A stretch of DNA of 64,000 nucleotides. Origin: Quercus robur (taxonomy: Eukaryota; Streptophyta; Magnoliopsida; Fagales; Fagaceae). The notes below the pieces were generated by a model. That model was not told the origin of the DNA and did no database searches. It saw only the letters and a list, made by a program, of their open reading frames with translations. The translations under genes and the position numbers were made by a program. Every line of letters starts with the position of its first letter. Within the stretch, counting starts at the first letter, position 1. Below are positions 23,130-35,245 of this stretch, one piece after another. The stretch lies in the NCBI RefSeq assembly GCF_932294415.1, contig NC_065538.1, forward strand, positions 44,616,843 through 44,680,842. Reading direction: 5' to 3'.

Positions 23130-23593
23130 TATGGTTTGACTTCAAATTTTTGGGATTAGAATATAGTTTGTAAAAATAAAAATGTTAAAATTTAGATATA
23201 GGTTTTAAAAGTATTCACATCAACCTTAGTGTAATTTTAGCCAAATTCAATTTAAAATGCTATTGTAACAAGTTTCAATACACATACACCTACATTAAGC
23301 TCAATATTTGTTTCATTATATATAAATATATATACACATATGGGTTGGGTTCAAGTTACACCTAGTGTAACTCTAAGCAATGTTACATCACCCAATAACT
23401 TGTTATAAAATCCATATTTTGAAATTCTCACCATTGAATTATATATTCTATATGTTCTTAACATTCATACCAATTTTCATGTTAATTAGATATTATTTAC
23501 CATTTGATCCGTAAACTTATCTTTATGCATTATTTTAAACTACAAAAACTTGAATTTTAACAATTAATTGATGATATAACTATTAATCTTTGA

Positions 23594-23754
23594 CTAGTGT
23601 GTAATCTCATGCATATGCACGGTACAATTAAAAATAATCACAATTATAGGGTTCAAATTATACCTTTTTTTTTAGAAGATGTTCAAATTATACATCATAT
23701 TAGTTTACACTTTTTTTCAATTATACATTTCTAAAATATGTAATGGTTTCTCCT

Positions 23755-23806
<52 letters not shown>

Positions 23807-25407
23807 AATTGGTTTTAAACTCTTCAGCTTTTGCACCCAATAATTCACTTATCATAAAAAATAAATACTTAGATGGGCACGTGGCAAAAAATTGGACTCC
23901 AATTGAAATCCAATTTAAAATATAATTGAATTTGGACTCTTCAATTTTTACATTCAATATTCACTTGGCACAAAATTAAATATAACACGGCGCAAAATTG
24001 AGAATCCTATTAAAATCTAATTGGATTTTTTCTAGTCGCATGGATGCATTTAAAATTAAAAATAATTTTTATTATAAAAATATAAGTGATTAGTGAAATT
24101 ATTTTTTTAAAAATAGCATTTAACACATGCATACATATAGATACATTTAAATGTGGGGGCCAGTTACTCAAGAAGTATTGTTAAAAGCAGTATTAACTGA
24201 GCTTATGACCCTATCCGAGGATGTTGGACCATCCGAGGAGGCCCAAATACGGCTATGAGTAGAATAAATCTAAGAGAGGAGTAGAGGCAATGTAAGATGG
24301 GTCCAATAAGTGTTCAAGGACAAAAGTATCCTCGGCAACATGTGTCCGAGATGAATCTGAGTACCTTATCATCACGAACTTACTTCGGGACTACGTCACA
24401 GCTGAGAGTGGGACATTGGATTAGGGATAAGGATAAAAAGGCAGACAAATATCTTCAAAGGCTGCGACCTCCGCATTAATTGTCTCTCAACCAACTCTCT
24501 GGCCGCATTAATGTGGAAGTGATGCCTTAACAGTGATCAAGCAGCTTTACAGTTACAGGTTGATGGTTCTAGGAAGTGTTGGATGGGACAGAAAGGAATC
24601 CCCCTAATCTAGCATACACGTGTGTGGTAATGATGACACGAAGATTGCAGTATATAACCTGGAAGAATGCACTAAAAGCGGGATTGGAAAACCCTGATAC
24701 AATAGATTTCTTAAAGAAAACCAGATAACAAAAATAACATAGTCGGTTCCGAGGACAAATTCGATAATCTTGTCTGTGTCATATTATCTTGAATCATTAA
24801 GTTTAATCGTTTTTCTACTGGGATAAATCTAGTTCTTCTACCCACGCTCTACAAATTTATTGTTTAGGCCGTTAACGTTTGAACCCAATCCGGCTTTGGG
24901 ATCAATACAATTTCAGTCCCTACATAAAATTAAGCACAATTTTTATTATAAAAATATAAATAATTAGTCAAATTATTTTTTTTTTAAGTAAATGTAATTA
25001 GTCACATATTAAAATTATTACCTAAATTTAATACTACTACTTATGATCATTTTTCCTAATTTTTAATAAAATAGAATGTGTGATGATCTTTGTTATGTAA
25101 TGATTTTTATTGAGTATATGTGATTGGTTTTTTTTTTTTAACTTTACAGTTCATTAATATTATATTAAATTCTTAATATTTTGCAATCATTAACTCATTT
25201 AGCTCAAAAATTAAAACTTAAGTGGACACATAGCACAAACTTAAGTGGATAATTATAATATGATTCCCACATAAATTTAAACACATAGCACAAATTTAAG
25301 TGGATAATTATGATGTGATTCTCACATAAATTTAAACACATGGCACAAAATTAGATTCTAATTTCAAATTCTAATTGAACTTTTTCTGAGTTTTGCCTAT
25401 ATATAGA
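23594..25407 (-). mobile_element. Non-autonomous Helitron, 1.8 kb, inserted in a MITE
   Basis: In antisense the element starts TCTATATATAGG (25407) and ends CTAG (23594). The 3' end has a short palindrome (gcatatgc) about 10 bases before CTAG. It lies between host A and T with no target duplication, the rule for Helitrons. There is no Rep/helicase gene. Its 5' end resembles another candidate at about 36470-36882. It carries a solo LTR at 24152-24924. Confidence 0.78.
24152..24924 (+). mobile_element. Solo LTR inside the Helitron
   Basis: A 773-bp segment begins TGTGGGGGCC and ends CCCTACA. Flanks ttaaa and taaaa make a 5-bp duplication with one mismatch. A TATA-like 'agtatataacc' sits near 24650. 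It is much less AT-rich than its surroundings. Style and size fit a Gypsy LTR. No coding region is present. Confidence 0.7.
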
Positions 25408-25532
25408 TTATCTTGAAATTTTGCAAGCATAGAGAATATACAAAGATAATGTAATCTAACGGTAGATTTGTAAAATTCGCATAAAATTAAAAATATTAAT
25501 TGTGTAACATTGCTTAAAGTTACACTAGGTGT

Positions 25533-25533
<1 letters not shown>

Positions 25534-25628
<95 letters not shown>
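25534..25628. repeat. Long compound CT/TA microsatellite
   Basis: About 37 CT units run into about 10 TA units, at the junction of the split MITE and the second half of tandem unit C. It is the longest simple repeat in the window. Confidence 0.95.
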
Positions 25629-25800
25629 TGTTTATCTCTTCTCCCTTCCCCCACCAAACTTGATTTGTACCAGACTAAAACCACCCAAACTGAAGCAACC
25701 TTGGTCACCACACGATAATCCAATGGGTTGACTTCAAATTTTTGGGATTAGAATTTAGTTGTAAAAATTAAAGGTTAAAATTTAGATATAGTTCCTAAAG

Positions 25801-26674
25801 TGTAATATGTATTAGGTTTTTCAATTAAATTCAAATATATAGTTATATTGATTAATAGAGTATAGGTATCGTTACCTTTTTAAAAGAAAATTAAATTTAA
25901 TACAATGATGTGTTTGAAACTATGAATGTAATTGAAGAATTTAATATATTGCATCTAAGTAACTATTACTAAGTTTTACCAAAGTAAAAAAATAGTTTAA
26001 CTTGAAAGATTTAAATACAAAACGATTTTGTTATAAATTAAATAAGTTTCTTTAAAATATAAAAATTAAAAATTAAAAATTAAAAAAATAAATAAATAAT
26101 CTTTGCATTGCCATTTTACACACTCTGTCCTGTTTATCCTAGCTGCCGACATCGATAGGGCTCACCCAAAAAAAATTATAGATTGAAACTCAGATTTTCA
26201 ACAGCACCACAATAGTTTGGTTCCATGGAAAATTGATCAGGTTGGGCTGAATAGACTTGATAAAGAGCCCTAAGCACTATGGAGTATGGACAACTGTTTT
26301 ATTAGGATTCTAAATTCCCCCTGAATGACAACATCATGTTGTGGAGTGAAGACCAGTTGAGGGGGACAGAATTTGAGAGTTGTGGTATGGTGTTTAGTAT
26401 ATGTGGCACTGGCACTGGCAGCTTAGAAATGGTGACTCAATACAGCAGGATCAAGTCTGAAGAGACTAATTAGAATTTAGAACTATGAAATGGTAAGTTT
26501 AAATAATGCTGTGCTGCACTAGGAACGTTCTTCTTGTAAATCTCAGAATTTCTCCTTGTTGCTAGCACTTTGCTTATCTTTTTTTTTTTCCTACTGTGTG
26601 ACACCATGCCTTTGTGCTGCTGGTGTTACCGTACTAGCTTGTCCAAATATTTTTTAAATTAAAATTTAAAATAA
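25801..26674. other. Intergenic DNA, no gene seen
   Basis: AT-rich with short A/T homopolymer runs. No reading frame, tRNA-like fold or repeat end was recognised. Confidence 0.5.
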
Positions 26675-27120
26675 AGAAAAATGCAAATGCATCTCATGAA
26701 AGCTTAAAACAGGAGAAATCCTCTTAAGTTTTGAGATGGTTAAGCATATTTCACATCTACTAAATTTTTGCTCAGCTATGCTTTCATTGCTTTGACTTGT
26801 AAATTGTCTTATCTAAATGTACCAACGCGAAGCCAGACAATTAACGAATAAAGGTTTGGATAAATAAGTTAATTTTATTGAATATGATAATATAAAAGGA
26901 ACATTTTCTAAACACAACCATCCAATCCTTCAAAGATTGTAACAATGTTTGTCTGATGCTCTGAGTTGGACATTCAATTCCATTAAAAGTAATACTATTT
27001 TTGTAATTCCAAATATCCCAAGAGCTACCAAAGAACCACATTGAGTCTCTACAGACTGATCAAAGTGGTGATAACAGACATTAAGTCTTGTTGATTTAAT
27101 TGTATACAGATGCAATGAGA
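26675..27120 (-). mobile_element. LINE remnant (3' region)
   Basis: Antisense translation of 26841-27041 gives SSWDIWNYKNSITFNGIE and SIRQTLLQSLKDWMVVF. That is like the W-x-x-W-x-x-RN stretch near the C-terminal part of plant L1-type LINE proteins. The non-coding part at 26675-26880 is also repeated at about 31845-32090, next to another LINE piece. Frames are broken. Confidence 0.45.
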
Positions 27121-28231
27121 CTTTCAGTGTTTATATACAGCTGAACACCTAACACCTATTGATAAAAGACATATCTATTAGTAAACAAATATATCTAATC
27201 CAAAGACTTATAACCTTACCCAAAAACTACATCTCTCTAACAAAATAATACTAGCCTCTGCAGTTACGTTATCCACTAAGTACTATTGCATGTGCAAGAG
27301 TTAACCATTTATTGCATGATCACCCATCACAACTAACATTTCAAACATTAGAATTTCTATGGCTATGAAAACTTCCTCTCCAAGAGTTGAGCATTCTAAC
27401 CACTATCCTCAGCAATCAGCATAACCCATGGAACTCCAAATAGTATCTACACAAATGATGTTCCACTAATTTCCTGTTTTTCTTTCTTCATGATACAAAT
27501 ATCAACAATCAAAGTCCATGCACTGTTTAAAAAAAAATTCTAATGATGTTGCTGCCCTTGGTAACAATTTATCCTCTACTCTGTTACTATCTGGGTGCTG
27601 AAAGCTAACAATTTATCCACTATTCTTCATTCATTGTAGAATCACAAAATTTTCATTGAAATAAAGTATCATAATTCTCAAAACTTAGATAATGGAGTGC
27701 TCTAATATATGTTCCTTCACTAATAGCTATAGGCTAAAATCTACATTATTTATAATTTGATGAAATTTAAAGTAGTCAAGAATCAGGATGACGTGAAAAG
27801 AAGTAAAAACTTCAACAAGAAAAATTATGTTTAAACATTAAATGCTGATAAAACATGTGCTCTAATCGAGAATTATTAGCAAATTGCAGTTACCCACAGA
27901 GAGACTTCGACTAAACCAAAAAGAATAGGGACCAAGGGAGAAAGGTAGGCTGCATTGGCAGTTTGAATGCTAACCTCGACTGACCAGAATGACTCATCAT
28001 CATCAAAACAAACCCCCCCCCCCCTTCTCTTCCTCAAAAAAAGAGGTAGGTAGGTGATTTATAACAGAAAGACAGGAAAATTATTCTGATTGTCTTCATG
28101 GGAGTGGTAGACCAAGGCATTGTACCCGTCATCCTGACATGACTCTCATCCACCTAGAAACCCCACTTACAACCCAGCTAACATAAGCAGTGCAAAGAAA
28201 GAAACCACGGCAATCTAAATAAAATGAATGA
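27121..28231. other. Intergenic DNA, no gene seen
   Basis: No coding or repeat structure was recognised. A run of 12 C residues lies at about 28013-28024. Confidence 0.5.
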
Positions 28232-28804
28232 TTATAAACAAGGAACAAAATTGCACACCATAATCAGAATGGCATCAACAATAGGGATAGACACAAGCAT
28301 ATCACCTCCACCATAGTTTGTTCTCTTACTCTCGAGCAGGCTAGCAACAATATCAATATGTGGGAGGTCAAAGACCATGCACTGCACGTGAGGGAATGCC
28401 TCGGAAATAATTGCTGCCACTGTACCAGTACCACACCCTATGTCAACACTCAACAGTTGAACCCCAATCCTTAAGCACCGAGCTCATCGGTCAAGAATTA
28501 CTAGCCATCACTTCATTTAAAACATAGTTATATTCAGGTTTTGGTTACAATAGTCACATAAGAAGCCCATCCCATGCTCATGAGTAAAACTAGGCCAAGA
28601 AGAGTAACTGGATATCCATAATTGTGGGATTAAGCCTGGCATGCTAATCTGTACTGCATGTATAAGTGACATGAGTTTTATGATGTTCAATTGCCGTCTG
28701 AGAATTGAACTGTAACAACTAAACCCCTGGCTATGAACAAGATCTATCAACAATGTATATGCCTTCCAGTTCCAAATAGGTCCTGATAAATTGCAGTCCA
28801 GCAA
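28232..28804 (-). pseudogene. Plant O-methyltransferase (COMT-like) pseudogene fragment
   Basis: Antisense of 28232-28453 reads VDIGCGTGTVAAIISEAFPHV, then FDLPHI and GGDML...VDAILIM. This is the S-adenosylmethionine-binding glycine-rich motif and the following motifs of plant caffeate/orcinol-type O-methyltransferases. The conserved 'GGGTGT' reads GCGTGT. Upstream (28517-28804) are LVHSQGF and HEHGMGF...YCNQN, which fit the region before it, in a different frame. A stop follows 'MASNS' and at least one frameshift separates the two parts. The catalytic His region downstream is missing after an apparent splice donor. It is broken and not expected to work. Confidence 0.7.
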
Positions 28805-28809
28805 GTTCT

Positions 28810-29300
28810 CTTATATACTGACATACATTGCTGATAGGAGATTGATAGTATTAGATATATCAACATTTTACGCATAGAATAACTACATTTACAAGACAAA
28901 CAAACATTAGAGAGGACAATGAAGCTTGGGACAGACTATAGACCAACCCAAAGAAACAAATTATTTAGCTTGTCATCTACGAAAAGATAATTAAAGCTTA
29001 CAAGTTCCAACAGGATGTATATATTGCAAAAACAAAGTTGATTCATTTATTATTCAAAAACAAAAATAATAATTGCTCTCCACTCTCTACAAACTACAAA
29101 GTGCTACATCCACAACAAAGGTCAATAATTACCCAACCTAGCAGTAAGATAACAATGAATAAACTACAGATCTGTCTTGCAATTGCATCTTTAACTGTTG
29201 TTCGATGAAACAAAAGACAAATAAGAATCCTACAAAACCATACACAAACATAGTCTAGTCCAAGCTATTAAATGAATTGTCCACCCAAAGCACCACAGTT
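28810..29300. other. Intergenic DNA, no gene seen
   Basis: AT-rich. Part of it (from about 29095) resembles 37675-37760, so it lies within the duplicated histone block. Confidence 0.45.
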
Positions 29301-29329
29301 TCTATTGTCCAGTTGCAAGCTCTAACTTT

Positions 29330-29451
29330 CCATACTTAACAAGTTTCTCAGCAACTTGGGGAAAGAAATGTTCACCCAATGGTAATTCAAGTAGCGTGGT
29401 ATCAAAAGTTTCAATGCGATCTAGAGCATCACTATAACAGCCATGGAAAAC
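29330..29451 (-). other. Unrecognised conserved-looking reading frame downstream of H3.1 gene 1
   Basis: Antisense, 29329-29451 reads DALDRIETFDTTLLELPLGE, then HFFPQVAEKLVKYGKLELAT, and ends at a TAG about 480 bases beyond the H3 stop. I do not recognise the family. The related stretch beside the second H3 gene (about 37850-37960) keeps IETFDT and QVAEKL but has a stop and changed residues. The first copy therefore looks like the better kept of a duplicated exon or gene end. Confidence 0.35.
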
Positions 29452-29932
29452 AGAGCAAGCTAAACTATTACAAATCCATGAAATCAAATACACGCAATTT
29501 GCATAAACAAAGCAATGATCAAACACCAACTGCCACAACCTCTCCAAAGCATAATAATAAGAATGACACATTAGTTCTAATCCAAAGGAACCAAAACCAC
29601 AAACTAAATATTTGATCCTATTTTTTTGGATAATTCAACATTTGCTTTACTAAATCAAAAACCACAAGTCAATCTAAAGCAACAAAATATTCAATTGCAA
29701 TTTCCATAATAACATTTTTTAAATGTTTAAATTAAAATTAACAAGATTAAACAGAAACCATTAATTTCCATTAGTGCAAATGACTACACTACAAAACATT
29801 CATGGCTTCAAATGCAGCCTCAACTGCGTTCAAACATTACCATCTAAACCCTAAGAAACAAAGCAAGACCATAACATAGATCTGACACCCCATTCCAACC
29901 GAAAATCTTTTATCTACACGAACTCCTTCACT

Positions 29933-30370
<438 letters not shown>

Positions 30371-30448
30371 TCAGAGATTGAGACTATGAATTGGATTTCG
30401 ATTTGAAATTTTAAGAATGTGTGAGAGAAAAGGGATTGGAGGGAGGGG

Positions 30449-30455
30449 ATTTATA
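30449..30455 (-). promoter_or_regulatory. TATA box of H3.1 gene 1
   Basis: Antisense TATAAAT, about 106 bases before the ATG, in the context CGTATAAATCC. The second H3.1 gene has the same motif at nearly the same distance. Confidence 0.75.
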
Positions 30456-30556
30456 CGAAGAGATTGAAATTTTGGGAGGGAGAGGAGGTCGATCGTGGAC
30501 GTTGATTTGCTAAGAATTATCGACGGTTGTGGTTTGTTATTGGGGTTTTAGTGCGG

Positions 30557-30574
30557 CTCGGATCGATGACGTGG
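30557..30574 (-). promoter_or_regulatory. Histone type I element, H3.1 gene 1 (proximal)
   Basis: Antisense CCACGTCATCGATCCG, matching the plant histone type I element: an ACGTCA hexamer joined to the CGCGGATC octamer in reverse. The octamer side is slightly degenerate (ctcggatc). A conserved 'atcgacggttgtgg' lies just closer to the gene. Confidence 0.75.
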
Positions 30575-30729
30575 CAGAGAGAGGGGAATGATATTTCAAA
30601 CTCTATTTATTGAAGGCGGGAATTTTTCATTTTTGGTTTTTCAGAAAGTGTGCATCGCGGGGAAGAGAAGGATCTTGGCCGTTGATTTTTAATGTCATCG
30701 ACGGCTGTTGCTAATTTAGAGAGCTGTAG

Positions 30730-30747
30730 TGCGGATCGATGACATGG
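30730..30747 (-). promoter_or_regulatory. Histone type I element, H3.1 gene 1 (distal copy)
   Basis: A second copy of the same module: antisense CCATGTCATCGATCCGCA, with the hexamer changed at one base. It is again preceded by 'atcgacggctgttg'. The two modules are about 170 bases apart. Confidence 0.65.
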
Positions 30748-30749
30748 CT

Positions 30750-31844
30750 GGAGGATAGTTGGCTGGCCACGGCCCATTTCATGCTCTGAATATGCCTGGC
30801 TGACGTGTAGGTTTTAGTTTTTAAACGAGAACACCAATTAATTCCAAAGCACCGGAGTTGAGATAATATGAACACGTTTCTACATTATATCAACTCCAAT
30901 GTGTTGTAGTACTAGAGTTAACCTTTACCGTTATATGTAATTGGAAAATGTTTTACTAAAATATTTTCAGTATTTTATTATATTTGTTTAATTGTAAAAT
31001 TTTGTAAAACTTGAAATATGTTTTTCATTAATTGTAATTTTTTTTCTAAAATATTGTAAAACGTTTTACTTTTGAAATTTGATAAAGCATTTTACAAAAA
31101 TACACAATTCTTCCTCCTCCTCCTCCCATCCAATGGCTAGGTTGTTGATCTGGCTACCAATGTAGGCAATTTGGTCAGTGGACCTCTAGCACCAACGACT
31201 GAGCCATCAACTTTGGAGGGTTGTGCTGGAAAAGTTTTACATATCAAACCATATACCTTAAAATATTTTATAACAAAACAAATGAATCATAAGAAACTAA
31301 TACATAATTATACAAACGATATTTAGATTGAAAAAATTCTCTTGCTCCCTGATCTTAAATGAGATCCAATGCATGCAGATTCGCAACTCCCATAAATTAA
31401 TGTTAGAATATTGATTTTTTTTTCTTTTTTAGAATGATGTTGATTCAATTCATTATTTCTTAATAATATAGACTGGGAATAGTTGAAGTACGAATTAAAG
31501 AGTTTGGTCTCTATCTCCACTCTACCTCTCGATTAACATGTTCAAAATCTCATGTAGTAGGTCTCACTTATTAAGAGGGAGCTTAAAGTCATAAGCGAGA
31601 GAAAAGTGTTAGAATATTAATTAAATTATTAAATTCATCCAACACTTAAATCCTAAAAATTCCATGTATTGTGTCTCACTTACTACTGAGGAGTTTAGCC
31701 CCCCACATGTGAGGGAGGAGTGTTAGAATATTTATTAAATGCACAATTTTCTAACAATTTAAGTTTTTGAAATAGTAAGCAATTCAACAATTAAGTCCTG
31801 CAAATATATGCAAACTATAAACTAATGAATTAAATTAAAATTAA
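30750..31844. other. Intergenic DNA with retrotransposon-edge phrases
   Basis: No gene was recognised. 'gttagaatatt' appears at about 31403, 31610 and 31724 with 'gtctcactta' between, which looks like decayed retrotransposon edges. Confidence 0.4.
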
Positions 31845-32653
31845 TTAACAAAATAAAGAAAAGTGCGAATGCATCTCATGAGAAAGCTTACAAAAGGAGA
31901 AACTTTTATGAGTTTGGAGATGGTCAGTCCTATAACGTATTTCACATCTAATACATTTTTTTGTGTAATGATGTTATTTACTTTTAAATTGTCTCATTTG
32001 AATGTATCCAGCCATACAATTAAACAACCTATTGGTAACAACTTTTAAATAAACAAATTATACTCAACAATATGAAAAGAGTATAAAAGAATTATAAGAA
32101 TTACAATTTTAAAGTTAAGCACATATAATCACCGAGATCAAAATTTTACCCAATGAATCTTACACCTATCTCCTCGTTGACCCCACCAAAATTTTCTACT
32201 AAGGCTCTCCAAGTCATTGCATAGGCCTACGGGGAGTTTGAAGCAACTCATGGTGTAGATGGACATTGCTTGCACTATGGCTTTGATCAGGATCTCTCTC
32301 TACTTGTGATAGCAATTTTTCTTTCCACCCTTGCAATTTCCTCAAAACCTTCTCCTTTATAAAGTTGAAACTAGCTTTCTATCTTCTCCCCACAAAAGAT
32401 GGTAATTCTAGATATTTCTCATACTGCTTGATCTCCGGAATCCCTAAGGCTTGTTTGATGTGCTCTCTTTTTTCCTCTGAAGAAGATGGTGGTTTTATTC
32501 ATGTTGATTTGTTGACCAAAACAACCCCTATACACATCTAGTATCTCCAAAATATTATTGCATTTCTATTTTGTGGCCCTGTAAAAGAGAAGACTATCAT
32601 CTGCAAAAAGTAGATGTGTTAGTCTTGGGCTATTTCTATATCCAATTTGATTG
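31845..32653 (-). mobile_element. LINE (L1-type) reverse transcriptase remnant
   Basis: Antisense of about 32160-32640 reads HLLFADDSLLF (the FADD catalytic motif of LINE reverse transcriptases), then ILDVYRGCFGQQINMNKTTI and KYLELPSFVGR, followed by the EKVLRKLQGWKEKLLSQ stretch typical of plant L1 elements. Stops and frameshifts interrupt it. The left part (31845-32090) repeats sequence at 26675-26880. The right side is cut by a Copia-like element at 32654. Confidence 0.8.
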
Positions 32654-34267
32654 TGTTAGAGATGTATACTAGACATATTAGCTCAATGTAATAGGCCCAA
32701 GCCTAGTCTTACTTGTACTAGTAGTATAGGGTTTAGTCGCCTATATATACTCATGTTATAGCTCATTCTAATACAGGTTATTATATTACACTTTTATACA
32801 ATAAAGATGTAGCCCTTAAAGGATTCCTCTGTAGATGGAGGCCAACAAGGCTTGGGCTAACAAGGCTGAACCACGTAACCTCTCAGTGTTCCTATTCTAT
32901 GTTTTCTCTTCCGCATCCACTCTAGCATATACAACATGGTATTACACATTGCGTTACTAATAATAATTTATTTAACTTGATATCAGAGCCAAACTTTGTT
33001 CTTGGCATCAAACAAACATCTCTAGCAAGCAAAGAAGATTCTCACGTGCACATCACCATCAAAAGTCACACATGTTTGTCTACTGGATCTAGACTCCATG
33101 GCATCTTGCAGCCACTATGGCTCTGTGCTGTGTCAAAATCCAACAACCAAGCAATCCATGCCTCTCCCTATCAAATCTGTGCACATCAAGCCTTCGCCTA
33201 ATGAAACCCACAAGACAGACGTGCTCCATGGCATATTGCGACCAAAACCCAGGAACCCGACCTCCAACGGCAGCCGCACACGTCACCACGCGCGGACAAC
33301 AGCCACTGGAACTCTCACACGTGCCACCAAAGATTCTCGACTCCCAACTCGGATCTCAGCCACACGCGCCTCCAAGACAGCCTTGTCGTCCCCCGATCCA
33401 CTTGGCTTAAGAATCTGGTAATCATACGAGATCACACGCGCCCTCATGCGTCGCCTAGGTATCTATCTTGTCACCACACGCCATCACGTGCCTTCCACGC
33501 ACCGAAGAATAGATGTTGATGTCATCAGGTGATATCATCACTCCACGTCAACATAACACGTCATCAACCACGCAAGCCCTAGTCCACATCATCGACACGT
33601 CATAGGATGACGTCAGCGGATCTACTGGCCGAGCCATGATCCGACCCAGAAACCCGAAACTGACCCCGACCATGTATCCGTTGACTTTGACCCTGGACCA
33701 GTTGACTTTGACTTTTGACTTTGCGTTGACCTTTTACCAAACGTTAAAATTTCCAAAATGGCCTATCTTACTCAGTTTTTCGCGTAAATTCCAATTTCGG
33801 ACTCTGTTTCTTCATTTGAATTACCGAAATTGGTCAATTGGCACATTCTTCATTGTGGTTTCTTCAAAGGCATTCTTCATGGCATCTCTAAGTGATCTTC
33901 TCATACTTATCCAACCTCAAGTCTTCATCAAGCTTCCACCTTGAGTTTGAGGGAAGGTGTGAGAGACATATATTAGACATATTAGCTCAATGTAATAGGC
34001 CCAAGCCCAATCTTGCTTGTACTAGTAGTCTAGAGTTTAGTCGCCTATATATACTCATGTTATGACTCATTGTAACACATGTTATTGTACTACACTCTTA
34101 TACAATAAAGATGTAGCCATTAAGGGATTCCTCTATGGATGTAGGCCAACAAGGCTGAACCACGTAACCTCTCAGTGTTCTTATTCTATACTTTCCCTTC
34201 CGCATCCACTCTAGCATATACAACATGATATAACACATTGCGTTGCTAATAATAATTATATTTAACT
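32654..34267 (+). mobile_element. Short non-autonomous Copia-like LTR element
   Basis: Two LTRs of about 310-325 bp (32654-32977 and 33958-34267) share long identical stretches such as 'ctatatatactcatgtta' and 'cattcctctg'-like segments. The 5' LTR is followed directly by tgatatcagagcc (32978-32990), close to the initiator-tRNA-Met primer-binding site. A purine-rich tract (gagggaagg) precedes the 3' LTR. Flanks gattg and aattg give a 5-bp duplication with one mismatch. The 980-bp interior has open frames but nothing like gag, integrase or reverse transcriptase, so it would need proteins from another element. Confidence 0.85.
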
Positions 34268-34272
34268 AATTG

Positions 34273-34860
34273 CAATGGAAAATATAGTTATTTTTTATTT
34301 GCACAATTATGCAGTCTAGGAACTAGAATTTTTTAAATAGTAATGAGAAAGACACACACTTGGTGCCATTATATTTGGATCAAATATATTACTAACTTCA
34401 TATTAGTTTCCTCCAATATTTCAATAAGTTTTATTGTAAAAAGTTGTAATTTTTAGTGTTCTATTTAAAAACAAAATAGAAAGACAATAAGAGTAGTGTA
34501 GCGATTTGATCATACTATATGCATTTATAAATTAGAAAATTGTATGATATATTTGTGACTGATACAAATAAACATGTGTCATACCTACTTAAGAATGCAA
34601 ATATCATTTTAATAAAATAAAAATGTAAATATTCTTTAATTATTTTTTAGATTACTAATTGTGTGTTATTAATTTTTTCTTTCTTTTCTTGTGACTTTGT
34701 TTCAGTTGTTGCAAAAGTAACTAAATTTGGGCAATAATATAATATTTCAAATCAATTTCCGCTCATATAAATTTTAGGAATATAATATAAAATTTCCATT
34801 ATATTTAAATAATTATTGCACCACTTAAAATAATTAATATAACAAAATAAATGTGTTTAT
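34273..34860. other. Intergenic DNA, no gene seen
   Basis: Very AT-rich, with no motif or reading frame recognised. The LINE interrupted at 32653 does not obviously resume here. Confidence 0.5.
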
Positions 34861-34864
34861 TTTA

Positions 34865-35095
34865 TTTGTAATTTTTTTTAGAAACAAACACCCACACACA
34901 AGGAGAGGGAAAGAGATTCTAACACAAAAACACACCACAAATTCGACTCAAAAGCCAAGGTAAATTTTAAGAGATGGTGGTACACACAACAAACTTTCTT
35001 AAGCAATGTGGAACAATTACACTCTTTTTTTTGAAAAAACACGCACAAATAAGAGAAAAGGGGTTCTACCACAAGGCACACCGAAATAAATCAAT
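34865..35095. repeat. Retroposon-like repeat, copy 1
   Basis: A T run, then 'gaaacaaacacccacaca', then 'gagagggaaagagattctaaca', followed by a second partial unit from about 35026. The same unit appears twice at 35595-35970. Confidence 0.6.
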
Positions 35096-35217
35096 AAATA
35101 CCAAATTAGTCAATCTCATATGGGAGGCTGTTTTAGTTTGGCCAAAGAAACGAAATATTTCGTTACTAATTGATACTAGTGTACTATTTTGGGATTACTG
35201 CTATTTATATATTTTAT

Positions 35218-35245
35218 ACATAAATATATATATATATATATATAT
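35218..35245. repeat. TA microsatellite
   Basis: Alternating TA inside an AT-rich spacer. Confidence 0.85.

Larger units (their letters stand above)
23338..25545. mobile_element. MITE copy split by a Helitron
   Basis: The left part (23338-23593) begins 'gttgggttcaagttacac' and the right part (25408-25545) ends 'gttacactaggtgtaact'. Removing 23594-25407 restores continuous MITE sequence ('taatctttga' then 'ttatcttgaaa'), matching the uninterrupted copy at 20711. The right edge merges into a long CT tract. Confidence 0.8.
20226..25800. repeat. Tandem 340-bp units, two of them split by MITE-led insertions
   Basis: Unit A is complete (20226-20566): it begins 'agagcattcacatt' and ends with the stretch 'aaaatttagatata'. 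Unit B has its first half at 20567-20680 and its second half at about 23127-23205. Unit C has its first half at 23206-23330 and its second half at about 25629-25800. Units B and C are split at about the same place, after 'tttatttcact', and the split is led in each case by a member of one MITE family. The units have no coding content. Confidence 0.7.

Noticed and set aside
33098-33421. Overlapping frames of about 100 codons in the Copia-like interior
   Set aside because: They are GC-rich with no gag or pol motif; two frames cover the same DNA, which suggests composition and not coding.
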